From Flavobacteriia bacterium (GTDB lineage Bacteria > Bacteroidota > Bacteroidia > Flavobacteriales_D > Crocinitomicaceae): DNA of 51,014 nt. Within the stretch, counting starts at the first letter, position 1. The number at the start of each line of letters is the position of its first letter. The notes beneath the pieces were generated by a model. That model was given only the letters and a program-made list of their open reading frames with translations. It did no database searches and was not told where the DNA came from. The stretch lies in assembly GCA_016178305.1 (NCBI GenBank), contig JACOTM010000071.1:1-51014 (forward strand). Reading direction: 5' to 3'. A program made the position numbers and the translations under genes. Positions 8,542 through 15,891 of this stretch are shown piece by piece.

Positions 8542-9975
8542 ATGAATCTATTTGATTACAACCTTCAAGCAATTTTCCAGGGGAATCCTTACTACACTTA
8601 CAATACAGCTTTAAGTTTCTTGTGTTTTGATGAAAATAATAATGAATTTAATGAAAAGAAACTGAATCGATTCAAAGAGTTCTTAGAATTATATAGTCAA
8701 AAATGCGTCTATCAATCTCTTTTATTTCAGTGTTTTGAAAATGAAAAATTTACTGCAAAAGAAGATCATTTATCTTTATTTTATTCCCTTTCAGAACATG
8801 AATTAGAATTGTTTTATCAATTTCACATTCAGTTTTTTTCTATCGATATTGAAAAAGTATTTTACAATCCAGAATCAGCTAATATTTTCTTTCTTTTAGC
8901 CTTGCTTTATGCTAAATTTCCAAATCATTTTTATCGACCAATTAAACATTTTAAAGGATTTAAGAATGTCAAATTTGTTTACATGGAAGAAACTTTTATG
9001 GCCGATTTAATTTGTCATTTATTAGTAAAATATGAACGACCAAAGTTAATATTAAGACATTTTTATTTACTAACATTTACAGAAATTGTTTTATTTATTT
9101 TGGCCTTAGACGGAAAAAATATTCGAAATTGTCCTTTGTTTATCCATTTTCCGACAAAAAAAGAATTCAGTAATTTAATATTATTGGACATCCCAATTTT
9201 AAAATTTGAAAACAAAATTTTTCTAAGATGTTTGATCATTTCAAGATTCATTCAAGTAAGACAAAATTTAGATCAAATTAGGTGGTTTTTAAGGTTTTCT
9301 AAAATGTTTATTTCTAATCCTGAATTATTTATGTTTTATATCAATGATTGGAAAAAAGCATTTGAACTAATTGAAGATGATTTTAGGTATGATTATATTT
9401 TAAGAGAAAAAATTGATTTTTTGGATGCTACGGTTGGTAAAAATGGTTTTACATTAGCAGGGAGAAATTATAGAACTCTTAATCGTCTAAGTTATGAATG
9501 GCATCAATCATTTATTATTGATAATATTGATATTTCAAATGAGGATGTTTTAACTTATTCAAACTCTTTTCCTCATTGGCGGGCAGTTATAATGCAGTCT
9601 GAGAAAATGAAATCAATTCCACAAAAAAAATGGGAAGGAATAGATATCCTTGATTATTATTTTGATTTTGAAGGGAAGGAGTTTTTTGCAGTTCAACTAA
9701 AAAGAGAAAGTGAATTACAAATTGAAGGTAATTTAATGAGCCATTGTGTTTCTAGTTATGTTGATGTTTGCAGTACTGGGGAAAGTAGTATTTGGAGTAT
9801 ACGAAAAAAAGTTAGACATACTTTCAAACCATATATCACCGTTGAAATTCAAAAGAAGCAACTTGTACAAGCTAGTAAAAAAGCAAACAGGCAACCGAGC
9901 AAAAAAGATTTTCAAATGTTAAAAATTTGGTTTGACATGGTTGGATTTGATTTTGGTGAGTATTATGAAAGATAG
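8542..9975 (+). CDS. PcfJ-like protein
   Basis: The C-terminal 130 residues of this 477-residue protein match the PcfJ-like domain: an EGNLMSHCVSSYVD segment (about 395-408) with conserved His-Cys, then SSIWSIRKK, a beta-strand YITVEIQ and the tail QPSKKDFQML..WF. PcfJ was first named from a conjugative plasmid, but related proteins occur on many chromosomes and their activity is unknown. The N-terminal 350 residues are helical and rich in aromatic residues. The gene stands alone, with a 240-base gap before and about 200 bases after. No conjugation or phage gene lies nearby in this window. Confidence 0.8.
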   Translation: MNLFDYNLQAIFQGNPYYTYNTALSFLCFDENNNEFNEKKLNRFKEFLELYSQKCVYQSLLFQCFENEKFTAKEDHLSLFYSLSEHELELFYQFHIQFFSIDIEKVFYNPESANIFFLLALLYAKFPNHFYRPIKHFKGFKNVKFVYMEETFMADLICHLLVKYERPKLILRHFYLLTFTEIVLFILALDGKNIRNCPLFIHFPTKKEFSNLILLDIPILKFENKIFLRCLIISRFIQVRQNLDQIRWFLRFSKMFISNPELFMFYINDWKKAFELIEDDFRYDYILREKIDFLDATVGKNGFTLAGRNYRTLNRLSYEWHQSFIIDNIDISNEDVLTYSNSFPHWRAVIMQSEKMKSIPQKKWEGIDILDYYFDFEGKEFFAVQLKRESELQIEGNLMSHCVSSYVDVCSTGESSIWSIRKKVRHTFKPYITVEIQKKQLVQASKKANRQPSKKDFQMLKIWFDMVGFDFGEYYER

Positions 9976-10013
9976 ATGCTAGTCCGTTTCAGTCCGTTGT
10001 TTTCTAAGACTTG

Positions 10014-10081
10014 ATATGTACGGTTTTATTTTTACTTTAATTTTAATTGAACAACTTTATTTTTTTGTCCGTCGTACATAT
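10014..10081. repeat. Widely spaced inverted repeat
   Basis: ATATGTACG at 10014-10022 is matched by CGTACATAT at 10073-10081, with 50 AT-rich bases between. Nearby 9981-9999 holds a short direct repeat, AGTCCGTT twice. It lies between the PcfJ-like gene and the convergent rrf2 gene and may be a long terminator stem or remnant element ends. I see no coding sequence in this gap. Confidence 0.4.
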
Positions 10082-10173
10082 AGCTGTGCTTAGTGAATAT
10101 ACAAGTATCTTCGCCAGATTCAATTATAAGTTCATTTGTAACAAACAAACATCAAGTGTCAAATATCTAATAT

Positions 10174-10629
10174 CTAATCTCTAAATTCATTTTTCTCAAT
10201 TTTTAAAAAAGTCATACCATTTTGAAGACCATAAGTTAATTGATGTAAATTGGTTGTGTCTAACATTTCTTTAATCCCATTTTTGATGATTTTGAATTGG
10301 TTGTGGATAGGGCAGGGACATATTTCAGAACATTCCTTCATGCCTAATCCACAACCCTTGTAAATGCTGTCCCCATCTATTGAAAAAACAATATCACGAA
10401 GCATAATAGTACTAATATTACTCGGACTTATCATAAATCCACCTGAAGGACCTTTAACCGAGTCAACAATTTTATTTTTCACCAATTCTTGTAAGATCTT
10501 TGCCGTAAAAGGTTCTGGAGAGTCAATTTCTTTGGCAATTTCTTTTAAACTTACTCGTTTATCGCTCAAAGATTGCGTAGCGATATAGATGCACGCGCGG
10601 ATTCCGTATTCACAAGCTTTTGAAAACAT
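10174..10629 (-). CDS. Rrf2 family regulator with cysteine cluster (NsrR/IscR-like)
   Basis: This 151-residue protein is a typical Rrf2 regulator: an N-terminal winged helix (SKACEYGIRACIYIA; VSLKEIAKEI; GPSGGFMIS as wing) and a dimerisation helix. Cysteines at 93, 100, 104 and 106, with His109, sit where IscR and NsrR bind an Fe-S cluster. NsrR uses its cluster to sense nitric oxide. Divergent nadA-nadB-norCB and nearby ric fit a nitric-oxide or Fe-S stress role, though IscR-like function cannot be excluded. A minus-strand -7 box TATATTTG lies at 10654-10647. Confidence 0.88.
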   Translation of the reverse strand: MFSKACEYGIRACIYIATQSLSDKRVSLKEIAKEIDSPEPFTAKILQELVKNKIVDSVKGPSGGFMISPSNISTIMLRDIVFSIDGDSIYKGCGLGMKECSEICPCPIHNQFKIIKNGIKEMLDTTNLHQLTYGLQNGMTFLKIEKNEFRD

Positions 10630-10646
10630 TTATTGTTATTTTAAGA

Positions 10647-10654
10647 CAAATATA
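10647..10654 (-). promoter_or_regulatory. Putative -7 box of the rrf2 gene
   Basis: On the minus strand this reads TATATTTG, an exact fit to the Bacteroidota -7 consensus TAnnTTTG, 17 bases upstream of the rrf2 start codon. No clear -33 TTTG was found. Confidence 0.5.
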
Positions 10655-10690
10655 AGAATTCAATGAAGATGTCTATAATAGAATTTATTT

Positions 10691-10713
10691 AAAGGATAAA
10701 AAAGTCTTTTATT
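10691..10713. promoter_or_regulatory. Putative Rrf2-type dyad operator of nadA
   Basis: AAAGGA at 10691-10696 faces TCTTTTATT at 10705-10713 across 8 bases. The same arrangement occurs before ric (17741-17766), and a related one before nrdD (17922-17947). Its centre lies about 27 bases upstream of the nadA -7 box, covering the expected -33 position, as for a repressor site. Confidence 0.5.
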
Positions 10714-10727
10714 ATTTTCTTTTTTCA

Positions 10728-10735
10728 TATTTTTG
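10728..10735 (+). promoter_or_regulatory. Putative -7 box of the nadA operon
   Basis: TATTTTTG fits the Bacteroidota -7 consensus TAnnTTTG and lies 18 bases before the nadA start codon. The -33 position is occupied by the dyad at 10691-10713. Confidence 0.55.
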
Positions 10736-10753
10736 CTAAATACAATTTAAGAA

Positions 10754-11686
10754 ATGAAAAGAGAAGAATTGATCGATCGAATTCAACAATTGAAAAAGGA
10801 TAAAAATGCGGTTGTATTAGCTCATTATTACCAAACGGGGGACATTCAAGATGTTGCTGATTTTATTGGAGATAGTCTTGGATTGTCAATAGAAGCAAAA
10901 AAAACAACTGCAGACATTATTGTTTTTGCGGGGGTTCATTTTATGGCAGAAACAGCGAAAATTTTAAATCCAACAAAAAAAGTACTCTTACCAGATTTAG
11001 AGGCTGGATGTTCATTAGCAGACTCTTGTACGCCAGAAATGTTTCAAAATGTAAAAAATAAATTTCCAAATCATACAGTTATTACTTATGTGAATTGCTC
11101 TGCTGAAATTAAAGCAATGAGTGATATTGTTTGTACTTCTTCGAATGCATTGAAAATAGTAGAGTCAATTCCTAATGATCAACCGATATTATTTGCACCA
11201 GATAAGAATTTAGGTGCATACATTGTTAAAAAAACAGGTCGTGAAATGGAATTATGGGAAGGCGCTTGTGTTGTACATGAAGCCTTTTCTTTAGAAAAAT
11301 TAATTAAAATAAGACTAAAACATCCTAAATCTAAAATAGTTGCACATCCAGAATCTGAAGAACAAATTTTGAAATATGCTGATTTTATAGGATCTACCTC
11401 TGAAATGAAAGCTTTTATAATCGATTCGGATAGAGAAGTGTTCATTGTTGCAACTGAAGAAGGAATTTTACACGGTTTAAGAAAAGAAGTTCCAAATAAA
11501 ATATTAATTCCAGCACCTGTCTATGAGGATAATTCCTGTGCTTGTGGGGAATGTGCTTTTATGAAAGTAAACACCCTTCAAAAATTATACAATTGCATGG
11601 TAAACGAAAGTCCAGAAATTCAAATTTCAGATGAATTAATTCGGCAAGCGGTAAAACCAATAGAACGAATGTTAGCAATAAAATAA
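10754..11686 (+). CDS. nadA: Quinolinate synthase NadA
   Basis: NadA condenses iminoaspartate with dihydroxyacetone phosphate to quinolinate, the NAD precursor, using an oxygen-sensitive 4Fe-4S cluster. The 310-residue protein shows the family landmarks: [20 protein letters not shown] near residue 19, [24 protein letters not shown] and the C-terminal CACGECAFM cysteines. Length is normal for the short NadA type. It is the first gene of a unit with nadB 99 bases downstream and is transcribed divergently from the Rrf2 regulator, whose presumed operator overlaps its promoter. The cluster makes this enzyme a plausible nitric-oxide target. Confidence 0.95.
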   Translation: MKREELIDRIQQLKKDKNAVVLAHYYQTGDIQDVADFIGDSLGLSIEAKKTTADIIVFAGVHFMAETAKILNPTKKVLLPDLEAGCSLADSCTPEMFQNVKNKFPNHTVITYVNCSAEIKAMSDIVCTSSNALKIVESIPNDQPILFAPDKNLGAYIVKKTGREMELWEGACVVHEAFSLEKLIKIRLKHPKSKIVAHPESEEQILKYADFIGSTSEMKAFIIDSDREVFIVATEEGILHGLRKEVPNKILIPAPVYEDNSCACGECAFMKVNTLQKLYNCMVNESPEIQISDELIRQAVKPIERMLAIK

Positions 11687-11785
11687 GATCAATTGATTTT
11701 GATAATTCTGGAATAAAAGCCAGTATATCTAAAGTTATAGAGTTGTTTTATGAAATAATATTAATCAAAATATAAAGACTATAAA

Positions 11786-13426
11786 ATGGAAAAAATAGAT
11801 GTTATAGTGGTTGGTTCTGGAATTGCAGGACTTTCATTTTCAATTTATTTAGCCCAAAAGCGCACAGATATATCCATCGTTGTTTATACAAAATCAGAAC
11901 AAACGGAATCAAATACACGCTATGCTCAAGGTGGGATTGCAGGTGTTTTGAATATGAAAGAAGATTCTTTTCAAGCACATATTGATGATACTTTAGAAGC
12001 AGGTGGATTTGAATGTGATGAATATATTGTTGAAAAAATTATTAAGTCTGCACCTGATCGAATTTTAGAATTGGAATCTTGGGGAGTAAATTTTACAAAA
12101 GATAAAAATGGAAAAAAGGAAGCTGCTTTAGAAGGTGGACATACTTTTCCGAGGGTAGTTCATGCAAAAGATTCTACAGGGAACGAAATTGAAAATGCTT
12201 TGATTCAAAAAATGAAAGAATATTCAAATATTCAAATATTTAATCATTATCAAGTTTTAGACTTAATCGTTTCAAACAATCAAACCAATGGGGTAGAGGT
12301 TTTAAACACCCGGACAAAAATAATTAAATTAGTGAAATCCAATGCAGTTGTACTTTCTACGGGAGGTTGTGGGCAGCTATTTAAATTCACTACAAATCCA
12401 TCGATAGCAACGGGTGATGGAATTGTTTTAGCTTCTAAAGTTGGAGCGAAAATTAAAGGAATGAATTATATTCAGTTTCATCCAACGGCTTTTTATGAAA
12501 ATAATAAATCACCTTTATTCTTGATTTCGGAAGCTGTACGAGGTGCTGGTGCTTACTTGATTAACTCAAAAGAAGAACGATTTGTTTTTCAGATGGATTG
12601 TAGAGGAGAATTAGCAACAAGGGATATTGTTACAAAAGCAATACTCAATGAATTAAAAACGCAAAAAACAGCACATGTGTATTTAGATTGCAGACATCTT
12701 GATTTTTTAGACTTTAAGCATTCTTTTCCGATGATTACTGCTTATTGTGAAAGTAAAGGGATTGATATTCGAAAAGATTGTATTCCAGTAGTTCCAGCTG
12801 CTCATTATCAATGTGGCGGAATAGAAGTGAATGAATTTGGAGAAACAGCTGTACAGAATTTATATGCTTTAGGAGAATGTTCGAACACAGGAATGCATGG
12901 CAAGAATAGATTGGCATCAAATTCTTTATTAGAAGCTGTGGCTTTTGGATATTTTGCATCGAATGATATAGCTAAAAAGAATTTTAGATTGCATAATTTA
13001 ACTTTAAATGAAACAATTTTAAATGTTGATATAGAATTAAATAGTCAAAATAAAATTATTTCGGAAATTCAAAATATCATGTACAATCATGCGATGATAG
13101 GATCAGATATAAAAACGATTAATGAAGGAATTCAAAAACTGAATACACTAAAACTGGATCAACACTGCAACGATACTTTTTCTTTGAATTTATGGAAATT
13201 ACAGAATGCAATTTGTTTATCAAATATTATATTAGAACAGATGAAATCAGACCTAGAAATCAAATCGAACAATCCAACAAATTTTCAAAATATTACAAAC
13301 CTCTCCGATTCAGTAACTCACTCATCGGTGACTGATACACACGTATCATTGACTGACATTCACTCATCGGTGACTAAGGTTCTCGAAGTCACCGTTTCCG
13401 TTCAACCCCAAACATTTAAACAATGA
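11786..13426 (+). CDS. nadB: L-aspartate oxidase NadB with repeat-derived tail
   Basis: NadB oxidises L-aspartate to iminoaspartate with FAD and supplies NadA. The 546-residue protein has the N-terminal FAD motif VVGSGIAGLSFS, the NTRYAQGGIAGV segment, the substrate loop PTAFYE and the late ECSNTGMHGKNRLASNSLLEA motif. The helical C-terminal domain ends about residue 500. The last 40 or so residues are different: serine/threonine/valine-rich heptads (SVTDTHV, SLTDIHS, SVTKVLE) encoded by a 21-base tandem repeat and a palindrome of the family seen at 15277-15348. The stop overlaps the next start (ATGA), so cytochrome c translation is coupled to it. Confidence 0.94.
   Translation: MEKIDVIVVGSGIAGLSFSIYLAQKRTDISIVVYTKSEQTESNTRYAQGGIAGVLNMKEDSFQAHIDDTLEAGGFECDEYIVEKIIKSAPDRILELESWGVNFTKDKNGKKEAALEGGHTFPRVVHAKDSTGNEIENALIQKMKEYSNIQIFNHYQVLDLIVSNNQTNGVEVLNTRTKIIKLVKSNAVVLSTGGCGQLFKFTTNPSIATGDGIVLASKVGAKIKGMNYIQFHPTAFYENNKSPLFLISEAVRGAGAYLINSKEERFVFQMDCRGELATRDIVTKAILNELKTQKTAHVYLDCRHLDFLDFKHSFPMITAYCESKGIDIRKDCIPVVPAAHYQCGGIEVNEFGETAVQNLYALGECSNTGMHGKNRLASNSLLEAVAFGYFASNDIAKKNFRLHNLTLNETILNVDIELNSQNKIISEIQNIMYNHAMIGSDIKTINEGIQKLNTLKLDQHCNDTFSLNLWKLQNAICLSNIILEQMKSDLEIKSNNPTNFQNITNLSDSVTHSSVTDTHVSLTDIHSSVTKVLEVTVSVQPQTFKQ
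13327..13394 (+). repeat. Palindromic repeat with tandem heads inside nadB
   Basis: Heads with the GTGACT/TTGACT core occur at 13327, 13348 and 13369, exactly 21 bases apart. The last head forms a hairpin: arms CGGTGACT (13368-13375) and AGTCACCG (13387-13394) with the 11-base loop AAGGTTCTCGA. The loop is one base different from the copy at 15831-15861, while both arms differ together, as in a conserved stem. The 21-base period keeps the nadB frame open. Confidence 0.8.
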
Positions 13427-13845
13427 AAATTAAACCTATTTACATTTTTATCATATTGGTAATTTCTTATTTAATATATTCATTTACTTTGTATTATAAT
13501 TCTTTTTCTAAAGTTGAAGTAAAAGCATATTCCAATGAAAAAGCAATTGAAGGTAGATTGGTTTTTCAAAAATACAATTGTCAGGATTGTCACCAATTAT
13601 ATGGTTTAGGAGGATATTTAGGACCTGATTTAACGAATGTTTATAAAAAATACCAGCAAAATGATGTTATTCTTAAAGCCTTTTTTAAAGGCGGGATGCA
13701 ACAAATGCCGGAGTTTAACTTAACTACGATTGAAGAAAATCAACTGATTGAATTTTTTAAAATGACCAATTCTTCAGGGAGTGCTGACCCTAGAGACTAT
13801 CAATTTTTTCCTTCTGGAATGATCGAGCAAAAAGATAAAAAATAG
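13423..13845 (+). CDS. Membrane-anchored cytochrome c, NorC-like
   Basis: A single N-terminal membrane helix (about residues 5-25) anchors a small periplasmic cytochrome c domain. The heme site is CQDCH (Cys53, Cys56, His57), and Met95 in the MQQMPEF segment is the likely distal ligand. The sequence NCQDCHQLYGLGGYLGPDLTN and overall size (140 residues) match NorC, the electron-entry subunit of nitric oxide reductase. Its start overlaps the nadB stop by four bases (ATGA), and the NorB-like subunit follows 17 bases after its stop. Confidence in the cytochrome is high; the nitric-oxide role depends on its partner. Confidence 0.85.
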   Translation: MKIKPIYIFIILVISYLIYSFTLYYNSFSKVEVKAYSNEKAIEGRLVFQKYNCQDCHQLYGLGGYLGPDLTNVYKKYQQNDVILKAFFKGGMQQMPEFNLTTIEENQLIEFFKMTNSSGSADPRDYQFFPSGMIEQKDKK

Positions 13846-13862
13846 TTCAAAAAGAAATTAGT

Positions 13863-15200
13863 ATGCAAAAAAATAATGGAAATATATTTTTAGTAACAGC
13901 CTTATCTTTGCTGGGAGTTGGGTTAATTGCAGGAGTATTGGCTAGTCAGAGTTATTTAATTCCTAACTTTTTAAAAAAAACAATAGGTTTTGTTTCACTG
14001 AGACCCTTGCATGTTTCATTTGTAATGTTTTGGATAATGTTGGGTGCAATAGGTTGTGTTTACAGTGGTTTACAGAAAATTAAACAAACAAAAACAATAT
14101 TGTTTTTATCGAAATTGCAATGGGTATTTTTGATAATAGCCATAATAGGTATTTTTCAATCTTATCTGACCAAAAAATTTGGAGGTCGTGAATATTGGGA
14201 ATTTGATCCAATATGGGCATTACCGATATTATTATCTTGGTTGACATTTGTAATAAATTTCTTTCTTATTGTAAAAGGATATCGTAATTGGCCTGTTTAT
14301 ATTTGGATGTGGATGACAGGAATATTGTTTTTTACGTTTATTTTTCTAGAAAATTATCTATGGATATTTCCAGCATTTCGTTCTAATTTTATTAATGATA
14401 TGACAATACAATGGAAAGTTAATGGTTCAATTGTAGGGGCTATTAATCAACTTTTATATGGAATGTCTTTTTTTTTAATGGATAAAATTCAGCACAATGG
14501 GGAAGGAAAAGTTGGTACAAGTAAATTAGCATTCACAATGTATTTTCTTGGTTTAACAAATTTAATGTTTAATTGGGGACATCATATTTATACCTTGCCA
14601 ACAGACAGTTATGTAAGGTTTGTCAGTTATGCAATTAGTATGACAGAATGGATTTTTTTCATTAAAATAATAATGGATTGGAAGAAAACAATTGGAGAAT
14701 TTAAGTTGCATTTAAATTATTTTCCATTTCGATTTTTAGTTGCAACTGAATTTTGGGTTTTCGTAAATTTAGGGCAAGCAATTTTAATGTCTATTCCTGT
14801 GTTAAATATATTTACACATGGTACGCATGTAACAGTAGCTCATTCAATGGGAACAACAATAGGAATTAACAGTATGATTTTATTTAGTGCTTGTTTTTAT
14901 TTTATTAATAACGAAATAATTTCATTTGAAAGACCAACAAAAACGCTTAATTTTTCATTTTGGTTAGCTCAAATCAGTTTAATGTTCTTATTTCTTTCTT
15001 TAGACATTAGCGGTATTTTAAAAGGTTTTTGGCAGTTGAATCAAGAGCAAAGTGCCTTTTCAATCATGATGCAAGAATTAAAACCTTTGTTCATCATTTT
15101 TGTTATTTCAGGTGTTGGATTAGCAATAGCTTTTTTTAGCCTAATTTATCACTTACTGAAAGCAGCCTTTATCTCACAATTAATCAACAAAAACAACTAA
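13863..15200 (+). CDS. NorB-like heme-copper oxidoreductase subunit with altered metal ligands
   Basis: This 445-residue, roughly 12-helix membrane protein belongs to the heme-copper/NorB superfamily. His50 (RPLHVSF), His240-His241 (NWGHHIY) and His327 (VAHSMG) match heme- and metal-ligand positions of cytochrome c nitric oxide reductase. Two positions differ from the Pseudomonas enzyme: the first non-heme metal histidine is replaced (Asn187 in QWKVNGS, with no His between 180 and 210), and the second low-spin heme histidine appears to be Met329. The catalytic glutamates after that histidine are also absent. The NorC-like gene upstream and Ric nearby support nitric oxide reduction, but the chemistry may not be standard. 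Confidence 0.82.
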   Translation: MQKNNGNIFLVTALSLLGVGLIAGVLASQSYLIPNFLKKTIGFVSLRPLHVSFVMFWIMLGAIGCVYSGLQKIKQTKTILFLSKLQWVFLIIAIIGIFQSYLTKKFGGREYWEFDPIWALPILLSWLTFVINFFLIVKGYRNWPVYIWMWMTGILFFTFIFLENYLWIFPAFRSNFINDMTIQWKVNGSIVGAINQLLYGMSFFLMDKIQHNGEGKVGTSKLAFTMYFLGLTNLMFNWGHHIYTLPTDSYVRFVSYAISMTEWIFFIKIIMDWKKTIGEFKLHLNYFPFRFLVATEFWVFVNLGQAILMSIPVLNIFTHGTHVTVAHSMGTTIGINSMILFSACFYFINNEIISFERPTKTLNFSFWLAQISLMFLFLSLDISGILKGFWQLNQEQSAFSIMMQELKPLFIIFVISGVGLAIAFFSLIYHLLKAAFISQLINKNN

Positions 15201-15276
15201 CTATTTTTTAATTGATGTATATAATAAACGAAAATTCCCAAGCATATATTTAACTAAGTCTCCCCCTCACCAGATT

Positions 15277-15348
15277 GTTGACTGAGGCATCATAAGTTCC
15301 GTTGACAGAGGCGTGACCATTTCGTTGACTGAGGTACTCGAAGTCAAC
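15277..15348 (+). repeat. Palindromic repeat with tandem heads after norB-like gene
   Basis: Heads GTTGACTGAGG, GTTGACAGAGG and GTTGACTGAGG begin at 15277, 15301 and 15324 (spacing 24 and 23). The last head closes a perfect hairpin with 7-base arms GTTGACT (15324-15330) and AGTCAAC (15342-15348) and the 11-base loop GAGGTACTCGA. It lies 76 bases after the NorB-like stop and may also serve as its 3' end. The rest of the 15201-15440 gap shows no gene. Confidence 0.8.
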
Positions 15349-15440
15349 ACTTATTGATATAAAATAAACTAAATTTAGTTTCTATTTCCAAAAAATTATA
15401 ATTAACTTCAATAGACTAATTTAAAAGAAAGATCTAAATC

Positions 15441-15768
15441 ATGAAAGGATACGATGTATATATTAGAATGCTGTGATGGAAGTTATTACACAGGAAGTAC
15501 GATAAATATAAAAAGAAGACTTTTTCAACATCAAAACGGAGAAGGCGCAAATCACACAAAAAAGCGATTACCTGTTAACTTGGTTTATTTTGAAGAATAT
15601 CCTAGGATTGAAACAGCATTTTACCGTGAAAAACAAGTTTAAGGATGGAGAAGACAGAAAAAAGAAGCATTAATCTATGGTCAATTCAATCTTTTACCAG
15701 AATTAGCAAAAGCATACAGAGATATCCAAAAGAAAGATTTGAATGAATTAATTCCAACAATTGATTGA
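15441..15768 (+). pseudogene. GIY-YIG endonuclease, broken
   Basis: Small (about 100 residue) GIY-YIG domain proteins start with a YILEC strand, then SYYTGSTINIKRRLFQHQNG, and continue past FYREKQV into GWRRQKKEALI. Here the frame from ATG 15441 (M-K-G-Y) is shifted by one extra base near 15454 before Y-I-L-E-C, and a TAA at 15640-15642 interrupts REKQV/GWRRQKK where a CAA would read through. After the stop the same frame continues to TGA 15766-15768 with family-like sequence (EALIYGQFNLLPEL). The gene therefore carries two lesions. A 62-residue product from ATG 15454 would lack the C-terminal part. Confidence 0.85.
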
Positions 15769-15784
15769 ATTAGAGAACCTCATA

Positions 15785-15880
15785 GTTGACAGAGGTTCAA
15801 TTTTTTATCGTATTTTATTTCGAGAGTCCCATAGTTGACTGAGGTTCTCGAAGTCAACTATAAGGTACTCGAAATCAACC
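15785..15880 (+). repeat. Palindromic repeat group between GIY-YIG pseudogene and bioB
   Basis: A head GTTGACAGAGG starts at 15785. A full copy follows at 15831-15861 with 10-base perfect arms ATAGTTGACT and AGTCAACTAT and the 11-base loop GAGGTTCTCGA. A decayed tail copy, GGTACTCGAAATCAACC, occupies 15864-15880. The hairpin lies about 30 bases past the bioB stop on the opposite strand and could end bioB transcripts. Confidence 0.8.
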
Positions 15881-15891
15881 AGACTCCCCCT

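Larger units (their letters stand above)
15260..15891. mobile_element. Possible repeat/GIY-YIG element
   Basis: The octamer CTCCCCCT occurs at 15260-15267 and again at 15884-15891. Between them lie one palindromic repeat group, the broken GIY-YIG gene and a second palindromic group. This layout could be one inserted unit or two independent repeat insertions around a nuclease gene. The right edge directly abuts the bioB stop codon (minus strand, 15892-15894). The boundaries are a guess from the short direct repeat alone. Confidence 0.3.

Noticed and set aside
12735-12959. Minus-strand ORF inside nadB
   Set aside because: Antisense shadow of a conserved NadB motif region.
15277-15348. Tandem 23-24 base units as a possible CRISPR array
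   Set aside because: Only three imperfect short heads with spacing too small for repeat plus spacer, ending in a hairpin that recurs elsewhere; no cas genes.
15454-15642. Intact 62-residue GIY-YIG protein
   Set aside because: The family continues after the TAA in the same frame and the upstream start is frameshifted, so this is a fragment of a broken gene.
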